From Chromobotia macracanthus (lineage: Eukaryota > Chordata > Actinopteri > Cypriniformes > Botiidae): a DNA stretch of 64,000 bases. Under the pieces are notes generated by a model, which saw only the letters and a list, made by a program, of their open reading frames with translations, was not told where the DNA came from and ran no database searches. The stretch lies in assembly GCA_036877525.1 (NCBI GenBank), contig JAZGTH010000123.1, forward strand, positions 673,501-737,500, in the 5' to 3' direction. Below, piece after piece: positions 50,720 to 62,700 of the stretch. How positions within the stretch are numbered: the stretch's first letter is position 1; each line of letters starts with the position of its first letter. The position numbers and the translations under genes are program-made.

Positions 50720-53700
50720 ATTTTCTTCCATTGCCACTTGTATACACTAATCCTACACACACACACACATTTTTCTTCTATTTTATTATATTATTTTTGT
50801 TACAAAACTGAATTTAGGTATTCAGCGTGAAGCTGGTTGACCAGAGGGTAATATTGTGGTAATATTATGGTAATGTTTAGTAATAAATAATGTTTGAGGG
50901 TTGTGTGTGTGTGAGGCGTTATGCTCTGTGGTAGAACTGTAGCAGCCAATTCCTGGCTTGATAATTGGACTTCGATTTGACACTGAGCAAGAAGGGAAAT
51001 AATCATCTGCATTGATCTTTCTCACCATCGATTTGTCTACATGACGTATCTAGTTATGTGAGCGTCCGTACTATATTTCATAAACTGGTCTGAGTGTGAG
51101 GTATTTTGGAGAGCATTAGCTGATGAAGAAAGCTAGAAGTGTTAGAGTGACTTTGATATGAGGTTCCTACAACCATGAACAGCCTGGAAATATTATGGAT
51201 TTTTTTAAATGGGATTTCCAGGCCTAGAAATGAATCGAATTTTTAAAAAAATGAAGGAATAAAATTAAATAAAAATAAGCAAATGGACAAAGTTGGGGGA
51301 CATTTCTGTAGTCAATGTAAGTTGTTTCATTGGCTAAAAATTGTGTTTTCTTCACGTTTCAGAATTTTAAATAAATGTCAGATATTTCAGTATGTACATC
51401 ATTTATTAATTCAGTGGGCTGAGTACATTGCAGTAAATTGTAGTGAATGTACAGTACTGAAATATAAAGTAGTCAGTAGTAAGTTCATTTGTTTCTCTAT
51501 GCTGTTCAGACACAAAACCTCTCAGTCTAAAGCAGAGGAGGATGTGACTTAATAGGTTCAACTCAAGCAGACAGTGCAACAGCCCAAAATATACCTGTCT
51601 GTTGAGTTTGGCTCGCACCTGTGGAGCTCTCAGACTGTGAAAGGCTACAATTAGAGCCATTCTGTCCACACACAGGAAGAATGTATTTCTGCTTTAGTGG
51701 TGCCTAAAGTTCAAATACTGTAGTACAATTAAAGGCGCATTAGAAATACTACTGTTTCACACTGTTTTCATAGTATGTCACTGTCTTACATTTCTATACG
51801 GACATCAGTGCAACCTAAAACATCTCTTGCAATGTCTGTATTAAATCCAGTTGGTCCACGTAGGCTAATCGTTATGCAAATTGACTGGCTCCATTCCACA
51901 CCTTTATCAGTGTGTGTGTGTGTACAGTATGAGGAAAAAGAGAGCCTGTGAGGGAGAGGGTGGTGTTTCCCTCTCTCAGTGCTCTGTTTCGTTGGCTCGG
52001 CTCCACTCACAGAGTGCCAACATGAGCTTGAAAAACCAACTTAAGCCGGTAAGTGCTGCTATTTGTCTTAACCTTATCTTCTCCTCCACCCTCTCTTCTC
52101 AAAGCTTCCCTGCTTTGTGCATCTCCCTCACCCCTCTCTGATATTTCACCTCCCACACCTGGTTGAAAAAAATAGGTCAGGACCCCGATGGGTTTGAGTG
52201 ACAGCTGATGCCACACATGTGGATCATTGTTAATAGTGTTGTTTCAGTGTTGCTGTCTGACATATGCTGAGACTAAAACAACTCATGTTTTTATTCTTTT
52301 GTTTGATGGCAAATCCTTTTATTTTTGTTAGTTTTTTGTTTGTTTTGTCTTCTTGCCAATTTGTTTTGTTTGTTGTATTAGCAGCCTGAATTAGCAGCCT
52401 ACTTTAAAAAATAACGCCATTCACAGCGTTCTTCTTTTGTTTCGTTTATTGTAGCATGCGAACACGGACCTTTGTTTTGCGTCACTTTGTTTATCCTTCT
52501 TTTTTGTTTTTGTTTTGCATGTCGCAGTGTTACGTGATTCAAGGTGCTCTTTGTGCTAAGAGTGAAGAGTGTTTTTTATGTACAATACCTTCTTGTTCAA
52601 TCAAAGAACAGACTGTATTATGGAACACATATCATGGAATTGTTACAATGACCTTAGTTGTAGAGATAATGTCACTGGTAAAGTTTTGTGCTGTGCATGT
52701 TTCTCATTTGTGTATCTTTGTGTGACTTTGTGTTCTGCTGTCTTTGAGTTCATTTTCTGCTGTCTGTGGTCAGCATGCAGACACTGAGAATAGATTTACC
52801 TAGTTCCGACATTATGAAACAGAGTTAGATTATATCAATAAGCAGAGATATCTCGCTCCAGTGGATTCATGTGTGTGCATGTGAGCTTCACTTCACCAGC
52901 ACATGGATTTAAATGTGAATTCTCACTGTATGTTTGTGGTAAAGTGTGTGTTTGTGTGTTTACAGACATGAGAGAACTGTGAAAAGTGTTTGCCTCCATA
53001 TGATGAGCGTGTTTTGATACAGACACAAAATATGTGTTCTTTAATAAATTGATTATTTTTGTTGCACGTGTATAAAGCATGAACATATTTTTGGCTGGTT
53101 AAGAGTTCCAAATTTTTGTTAAACTGATTCCTAAATTGAGGCTTAGAAGTGTTGACTATGTAGTGTAAAAGTGTGTGTGGCTCCAGCACAGAATGAGCTG
53201 TTCAATGTGAAGTGTCCTTTGTATGTAACCCATCCAGTTCGTGTACACACATTGGAGGCATCTCAAACGCACCTCAGCCAGTTCCTGTCAGCATCTGAAA
53301 TCAAACCTTCTGGTTATAAGTCTGACTCTTTACACAGTGAGCCACAATTGCCCCATACTTCTTAAAAAAATACTTTTCATGTTATCGGCCTTCATGTTAT
53401 CGGATGAAACTGAGCAGTTTGACTGTTTGTGCTGTGTGTGATGTCAAGAAAGACCATTGAGGCAGAAATGCTAATACAGGAGAGGCCTTTAAAAGCAGTG
53501 TCATATTTTAGATCTTGTTCATAGTTTTTTAGTTTTTAGTCATTTTGATCTTTGGGTGGAGTAGTACATTTTGCAAATTTTTACTAAGGGCTTTCTTGCA
53601 TGTTGTAGAGAATAAAAAAAGCGAATAAGGAATATATAGTCTAGGAGGTGAATCTTAACTGCTAATCTATTGAATGAAATTTTATTTATTGTTCTATTTC

Positions 53701-56700
53701 ATTGAACAGGCATGGCTTTTCATTACCCTGATTTAACAAATAATGACACCTAGTATGAATAACAGCAAAAATATTGGTATTGGTAATATTGGTGCAATAT
53801 TACAACAATATTACTGGTACAACAATATTACTAGTAGTAATATTGGTACAGTATTATGCTATATAATAGTACTATATAATAGTAGTGAAAAGTGTGGTAA
53901 ATTTTCCTAAGAGAGGTGAAACCTATATGTTATTAAACCTCAACTTTGACAGCTAATCTGTGTGGGAGGTCTTTTGGCCTTTTAGCTCTCATCTGCTCAT
54001 CTGTCCTCCCTCACCCACAGTTCCCTGTCACATTTTTCTGTAAATTAGTGCATTTAACCAGTTACGCCTGTTTGGTTCAGCAATCCAGCATTTTGTCCCT
54101 TAGGATTCAGAAAGCTGACCTCATACAATACTGCCTTCTTACTTTCTACGGGGTAGTTCAGGTGGATTTGTATGGTGAAAGGCAATGTCACATTTACAGT
54201 TAATGTAAATGTATACAAAGATGTATTACTATGTTTTCATTAATGTGGTTTCATCTTGAATGGTTGGTAAGTGTGTTCATGACAAATGTTGCTGTGTTTG
54301 TTATGCTAGGACAATTGCTTGCTATTATAATGGACTTCACAACTAAATATATTGTATAAATTATTTAAAAAATATTGTCAATAAAACAATATCAATATTT
54401 AATCAGATCAATATTTAAGTTGCATTAAAATGCATTTGCTGTATTTTATTAGGAAGTAGGCATAAAATAGTAGCCTGGTGAGGAGGTCATAGCTGTGCTT
54501 TCTCACAAATAAAGCACTACTGTTGACCAGTCAGCACCCAAAATATAGAAACAATATATATATCTCCTCATATCATTCGTCATATCATTTTATAGACAAT
54601 ATAATAAGGAAATGTCTTGATGTGTTCTGAAAGTCTTAATAAAAAGGCAAGAACACAAAGCAAGAAATATATTGATACTTGTTTACATGCATTTCTAGGT
54701 TGTAGAGTTTGGTCTTCAATACTTTGACAATATCTGTGAGTATTATAATGGTCATGTGCTGCTATTGCCATTTTGTTCAGCAAATTTCTTCCCATCCAAA
54801 AACTCACTTTGAATCGACCAACTTTTTCATGTGATTGATGTTTACTGTTCAGCTTGTAGTTTCCATGGTAGCCAGTGGTTTCCATGGTTCTTCGTGCAGT
54901 AATCATTGGTTGCTAATGGTGTATTAACAAAGTGTTCTGTTGGGGAAAATCTCTAGGTAAATAGATCTCAGCGTGAAATAGCAGCTACTTTTAGTGCTGT
55001 AAAGCTTCTTCAGAATAATTGTTGCATAATGTGTTATTGAGGCAAATGATCAAAGTCTGTATTACATGCTTTGTTCTCATCTATATATTTTCTTGGTCTC
55101 TTTCAGTGTAGTACATTATTTTCAATATATAATATACTTTATTTCTCTCTCTCACTTATTAGTTCCTTGTTTGGTCTCAGCATGTGTGTGTCATTGGTCA
55201 GTGGCAGGGCAGAGACAGATAATGGGAAGCTGGAGTCTGTTCTGTTGTTCTGTTCATCAGTTCACTTCTTTGTGACAGACAGACTGAATTGATGAACTGA
55301 CTCAGAACACATCACAAAGCTTCCAAGTAAACTCAATACAAACTCCAGCTAGTTCTGAGACTCTAGAGACATTATAATGGTTATGTATTCCTATAAAAAC
55401 AAATAGGAAACTTTTGTAACACTAAATATGGTCTGTCTGGAAAATGGATTTGTTATTTGAGATAATGAAACAATTTATGATACAGTTATGGCCATATTTT
55501 TCTGATTAGAAATATGTTATTGCAACAGTTCTGTCTATTTCAGTCTTTCCACATTCATATAAAATATCTAAACTTGCATGACTAATAATAGCTGCCTGAG
55601 GTTGTTGCCAATATGAAGTGAAACTGATTCACCTTGTAAAACAGAACTGTTTCATTACAGGTTATTGTAGATCTGTCATTGAGCAGATGAAATGAGCTTC
55701 TAAAACTTGTGTTTATTAACCCAGTGTCCTTTTCTACATAATTCATGTCAGGAAAGCTTAGTAAAGTTTGGAAATGAAGATCAAATGTTTATTAATGTCT
55801 GTGGTGTTTCTATTTTATTTTGTTATGCAATTAAACATAATTAGATTTTTATAGTTCATCTTCTTGTTTTATCTCAGTCATTTCCCTCTATACCATTGCA
55901 TTTGCAGTCTAAGAGACACAGAGCAAAAGCATGTGAAGCAGTGTGGTGGATTAACATTAAAGTGAGCTCACAGACAGCAGAGACAGACGGCCTGTGGGGC
56001 ATTTCTGCAGGCTGTGTCTTTAACATTTGATCTGCTCTGTAAGACATGACTGCTGCCCTTCCTTTCTGTATAACAGCACATGTCTGAAGTAAGACCAGCT
56101 TTAGTGTAGATGTCTGATCTCTGAATAAAAACAGACACAATACAGTGCAAAGCTTTAGATGATATGTTTGTATTTTAAATGCCATTGAAGAAGATATGAT
56201 CTAGGGTTCATTCTTGCTCCTTTTGTGTGTGATTAAATAAAATGTGTTTTTTCTTTGGACTGTCTCTGCTGTGGTATCTTCTGACATTTTCTGCTGTCAC
56301 TCAAATGCTCAGCTTTGTAGTGGGCGTGTTTGTTCACGCATGTGTGTTTGTGTTTCTGGGCTGGACGATTCTGCTGCTCAGTTTATATAAATAATGTGGC
56401 ATCATCTTTGAAGACTTTCTTTAAAGAGTCTTTCTTAAGTCTTTATTGTTGGTCTTTCCTTTTGGTCCTAATAGCAGTTTCTCACTGGAGTACACTATTT
56501 AAAATCTGTCACCTGTGCAAATGGGGTTTCATTGGAGCCAATCACTTAAACCACAGGAAAAGTCTTTTACAGACAACAAATGATGAAAACCACCAAACAA
56601 TGGCAGCACATCTGCTATAATGTAATGAATAATGTGGGATCTATAAGTTACTTGAAAAGGATTGTATTTCAGAATACTCCACTAATTTTGAATGACTGTG

Positions 56701-59700
56701 AACAAAGATGTTTTTGCTTCTAGATGGTATAAATACTACACATACAGTATTAGCAGGGGCTAATGGGGCCATGCTAACCAGCTTCCATCTTGATCCCCTG
56801 CATTTTAGTTAAAAACTCTCCCTGACCTCCTCTGATCCTGTGATCACATCCTCTCTTTGTTTCTTCTCCCAGGTTCTATCACTTGGTGCAGATGTGCTGC
56901 CCGAATACAAGCTCCAAGCTCCACGCATCCACAAGTGGACCATCCTTCACTACAGCCCATTTAAGGCAGTGTGGGACTGGATCATCTTGCTCCTGGTACT
57001 CTACACAGCCGTGTTCACGCCCTACTCCGCCGCCTTCCTCCTGAACGAGCAGGAGGACGAGAGGAGGCGCACATGCGGCTACACCTGCAACCCTCTCAAT
57101 GTTGTGGACCTGGTGGTGGATGTTATGTTCATCATCGACATCCTCATCAATTTCAGGACCACATATGTGAATCATAATGACGAGGTGGTCAGCAATCCAG
57201 CTCAAATAGCTCAGCACTATTTCAAGGGCTGGTTCCTCATAGACATTGTGGCTGCCATTCCATTCGACCTGCTCATCTTCAGATCAGGTTCAGATGAGGT
57301 GAGAGAGAGTGGAAGCCTATGATATCCTACTATAATTCATTTGCTAATCAGAATATAGAATTGTTCAATTCTGCAGTTTCTTCTAAATCAGTTTTTGATT
57401 TGCAATGGTAAATTTATAATAATAATATATAATTTGAGCTATTGGGTTTGTTTTCCCAGGATATGTCACTTTGGCTTCATTTTACTTCAACATACATGTT
57501 TTAAACAGAGATGGCGAGAGAATGAGGTCAAAGTTATGGACTGCAGCTTATTATATAAAAGCAATAAAGATTACTTGTTTAAATTCACACATTCACATTG
57601 ATAATATTGTGCTGTAAAATAATAAGGGTTCTTTAAGGAGTGATAAGGTTAGGGCACATTTTAAAACCAAAGAACATTCAGCATCATTTCTTTTAGCCTG
57701 TAATTTTATTCACTGGCCCCTGGTCACCTAGCTTTCTTTTAAAGGGGTCCAGAGCCTCATTTGAATGTCACTGTCCTGTAAAATTAGTAGTGTATATTGT
57801 CCTCACAAAGCGAAGTCACACTTATCATTTAGTAAAAATGGTCATGCATAATAAATAAAACCAAGAATGATTGTGAAAAAATAGTTTCTCACTTTCCTGT
57901 TCTCCCTCCCTAACTTCTCCCTCCAGCCTCAAACCACCACTTTGATTGGCCTGCTGAAGACCGCACGGCTGCTGCGATTGGTGCGTGTGGCGAGGAAGCT
58001 GGACCGTTACTCCGAATACGGCGCAGCGGTGCTCTTCCTCCTCATGTGCACCTTTGCGCTCATCGCTCATTGGCTGGCGTGCATCTGGTACGCCATCGGC
58101 AACGTGGAGCGCACCAGCTCCGCACGCATCGGAGGAATGAAGATCGGCTGGCTGGACAACCTAGCTGACCAGATTGGCAAACAGTACAATGACAGTGACC
58201 TTTCCTGTGGCCCCTCCATCAAGGACAAATACGTAACTGCGCTGTATTTTACCTTCAGTAGCTTGACCAGTGTGGGATTCGGAAACGTATCTCCAAATAC
58301 CAACCCTGAGAAGATCTTCTCCATTTGCGTCATGCTGATTGGCTGTGAGTACACCAAACTCATTATCCACAGTGAAATGAACAACATAGACAATAATACA
58401 GTTTGTAGGATTTAAACCCAGGTCCCATTGCATGGTTAAGTACAATTGATCCATGACTGGCACTGATGCCTCCTTAGAGAAACAGGTGTAGGAGGCCCCT
58501 GCTGATGTTCTAAAGATGAATCTCTTCTCTTGCAGCTCTGATGTATGCCAGTATCTTTGGCAATGTGTCAGCCATAATTCAGAGATTATATTCAGGCACA
58601 GCCCGCTATCACACTCAGATGCTGCGAGTAAAGGAGTTCATCAGGTTCCATCAGATCCCAGGAGGTCTTAGACAGCGGCTGGAGGAGTACTTCCAGCATG
58701 CCTGGTCCTACACCAATGGCATTGACATGAATGCTGTGAGTACATACACACATTATTCAAATATACCTGCAGTACTACCTAAATAGACATGTATACAGTT
58801 CCCTGCCAGGTAAAGATGATTTAAATTTCACTGCTGGTTAAACCAGCCTAAGACTATTTGCTGGTCTTAACTGGTATCCCAGCCTTGTCTGTTTTGCTGG
58901 TTTTAGAGGTTTTTGTGTATATGTCAGCTGGTCACACTGACCAGCTAAATTAGCCAAACTACGGTTTGCCTAGGCTGGTGAATTAGCTAGAACAGATTAA
59001 ACCAGCAAAGACCAGGAAACCAGTCCTGACCACATCTTATTGAGGGGTGTGGAGTCAAAAAGCTACAGAAAGCATTTGCTTGAGGTTCCATCCAATTAAA
59101 AAGTTTCCCAGCTAACATGGAACATTCTCAGGACCTTGGTGTTCTCTAAAAGTTCTCTCAAAATGATCAAAAAAACATTGTTTCAGTAACATTAATTCAG
59201 TAACATTAGTAGAACTTTTTAATGTTATAAGTTGTTTAAAAGTGGATTGTTGGATTGTTTTAAAAATGTTACACAATTAACAAAATGTTTTAATCATATT
59301 CTTTTAACCAAGCGATAATGTTAATGCAACATCTAAAAAACAGGATGTTTTGAACATTTAATGGTTTAATGGAACACTTAATGGAAATGATAGGGAAACG
59401 TTTTTACAACCTCAAATTTTAAGCTGGGTTATGGCTATAACAATGCATCTATTGTTGTTATATATTTGGAATTGCTGAGTACTTTGGAATAATGCAGTGA
59501 TTCTTTGGAATACTGTAGGACTTCATTCTTTGGAAAATTGTATGACCGCAATGGTTATTTGGAATACTAAATAGCTGCAATTATCTATTTTTGCATATTC
59601 TCTCTTGTCTGCTCCAGGTGTTGAAGGGTTTTCCAGAGTGTCTGCAGGCTGACATCTGCCTGCATCTGAACCGCAGTCTGCTGCAAAACTGTCAGGCCTT

Positions 59701-62700
59701 CCGGGGGGCGAGTAAAGGCTGTCTGAGAGCTCTGGCCATGCGTTTTAAGACCACTCACGCCCCACCTGGAGACACTCTGGTGCACAATGGAGATGTTTTG
59801 ACGGCTCTGTATTTTATCTCCAGAGGCTCCATAGAGATCCTCAGAGAGGATGTGGTGGTGGCCATCTTAGGTTTGAGAAGCATTTTCTGACTATTGTCTG
59901 TCTTTCATTTCTCTTTCTTCATTTTTATCAAATGAATCAATAAACTGATAAATTACCACTGCTATCCGCTTTTAGCAGTGGTGTCTTCTTGCATATAACA
60001 AATATAACATATATGCATATGGCAGTATAGGCACAATATTGCCCAGGGTTGTATGCTACATATTCAGGGCAGTTGCACCGACTCTCTGTTCCACCCACCC
60101 TTCTCACTGAAAACACATTGTGCCCTAGCCTGTAACTTTTCCCAGGCATCTCTCTGAGCTTTGTAGTGCTGCCCGCTCTCACTTAGGCTGTTATCTGTCT
60201 GTACCAGAATATAAAATAAGTGGTCTGCCCATTAAAATTTCTTTACAAGTCAAAAATGGGGGAGGAATGATAAATTACAGTACAGTACAGTACCATACAG
60301 TACAGATCAAAACAACCACAAAATAAAATGTACCTAATCTGATGTATAGCTTGATGCCTCAGGATTTGAACCTGAGCTCTTTATCACTCATAAACAACAT
60401 TCATGCAGCTGTACTGACTCTGATCAGTTTCCCCTGCTTTGATGTGCACAACATCATATGCGGTCTTATTGATTCTCTCATTGATTATCAACAGGCCAGA
60501 TAATCTGTCCCTGCAGCTTTTGGTATTGTAATGTAACATGCAGCTCGATACATAAACAAAGCACTTGCCATGTTTCTCTACGACAATAAAGGCTCACTGT
60601 CACCTTTTCTTAGCATATTTGATACCTGTGGATCCAAACATCTCAAAGTGCTGCTTTGTAGCACCCCTTAGTGGTTGAACAGCCATGTGTCCATGTGTTT
60701 CTCTTCTCCTGTAATTATTCCTACCCCCGTTTCTTCTCTGTAGGTAAGAATGATATTTTTGGGGAGCCCATCAGTCTGTTTGCCAGGCCAGGGAAATCAA
60801 ATTCAGACGTGAGGGCTTTGACCTACTGTGATCTGCATAAGATCCTGAGAGACGACCTGCTGGAAGTGTTGGACATGTACCCTGATTTCTCAGACAGCTT
60901 CTGGAACAACCTTGAGATCACATTCAACTTAAGAGATGTAAGCCACTCAGACTAACACTTTTATACATTTAATGTATAATTTTACAGCAAGTCTTGTGTG
61001 TTTTTATACATTTGGTGTGAGTCATTTGCTGAAAAACAACTTAAACCATTCTAATGTGGTATGCTAGTCTCCTAGCCTGCCCAAGCTGATTAGACTAGTC
61101 TGTTTTGATGGGCTTTAGAGGGTTTCCCCAGCTAACAGAGAATGTTCTAGAATGTTGACTAACATTCTCTAAAAGTTCTCTCAAAGTTATCTAAAACGTT
61201 TTTGCAGTAATGTTAGTATAACTTTTTTAACATTATATAACATATTCCAAAAAATGGAATGTGGAATGTTTTACAAAAGTTACAGGATTAAAAAAATAGA
61301 CCAGCAAACCACCTTACACTGGTTTAAGCAGTTGTTTTCCGCAGTGTTATGTGAGTTACTGAAGCTTGTGTGTATCAGGCAGACAGAATCATGCATCCAA
61401 CACCAAGCGAGGACTCAGATTGTGGGTACCGTCGGCCTAGACGTCGAAGGAACCCACTACAGCGTAATCGACCCGGTAAACATTCACTTTTAGTCATTTC
61501 TCCAATAAGGCTACATAAATCCACTACAAGAAGAATGAAGTTTAGTTCCATTGCTTCATGACCTGTCTGATATCTCTGTGGTTACCCCTCTCAGATGGTA
61601 TGGACCGAGATGGAATGGACACATACCCAGTGCAGATATGTTCTCCTGTAGGAAACCATCGGGGGGCGATACCACTTTCACAATGGGATGAGCTCTGCAG
61701 CAATACCAGTCCTGCTTCTCTGTCCAGTGAGGAGGACATGAAGCCTCTTATGTCTGGCCGAGGGGAGATATACTCTCCAGGGTCAGACATGCAAGAATAC
61801 CCTCCTTCTGCAGTCAGCATTCTGCCCCCCAGTCACAGCACCACTTCTGGCATGGGAGGACCACTGGGAGGGGCACATCCGTACATGGGTAAAAAAAATT
61901 GGGATTACGTCAAATCATAGTACATTGAATATAGTGTGCAAAAACAGACACAGACACATAAAGGTACTATGTGCAATATGTATGTTTTGTACTCAGTAGT
62001 ATGGAAATTGGTATTCAGGTATTGTTTGTTATCTACATGTTTCATATTTTAGAATTATTTGGTTGTTCTCCAGCTTTACCTTAGTTCTGTTACGGTTGGT
62101 TTGTGTAGTTTTAGTAAGGTTTAGTAGCTTATCTAGGTTAATAGATCTCACCACAAACATTGTATTTGTGAGATGGCATACCAATGAAAACTAAAAATCT
62201 TTCTCTCCTCCTCCATTTGTGCAGCAGCTCCTCTCAGTGTGTCTGGATTATATGGGTATTTGCCCGAGCGCAGGGCCAGTCAGTACTCAGAGAGTCAGAG
62301 ACGCCCATCTGCAGTACAAGCCTGTTATCACCATCACAGCGCCTGTGCTGATCCCGACAGACCGAGCCAACTGCAGGCCCGTCTGGAACTATTACAGTCA
62401 CAGCTCAACAGGTCAGAGGAAACCAGCTATAAATACAGAGTCTGGATGACAACCTCTCTTTCTCTCACTTCCAGATTTATTGGCAAGACAAATACTTGCA
62501 CATTGGTATTACCAAAGCGTTTGCTGCATTGTTGCTTGCAAATAAAAATAAATAATACTTGCAAAGAAAAAATACAGTTTATTATGTTAAATAAAAAAAA
62601 TAAGGTTACATGTATGGGAAGAAACCATACGGTTCCATTTGTTAACATTAGTTAATGTATTAGCTAACATGAGCTAACAATGAACAATACATTTATATAT

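Noticed and set aside
57942..58415. Separate short channel gene
   Set aside because: It is kcnh6 exon 8 read past its GTGAGT donor; phases join it to exons 7 and 9.
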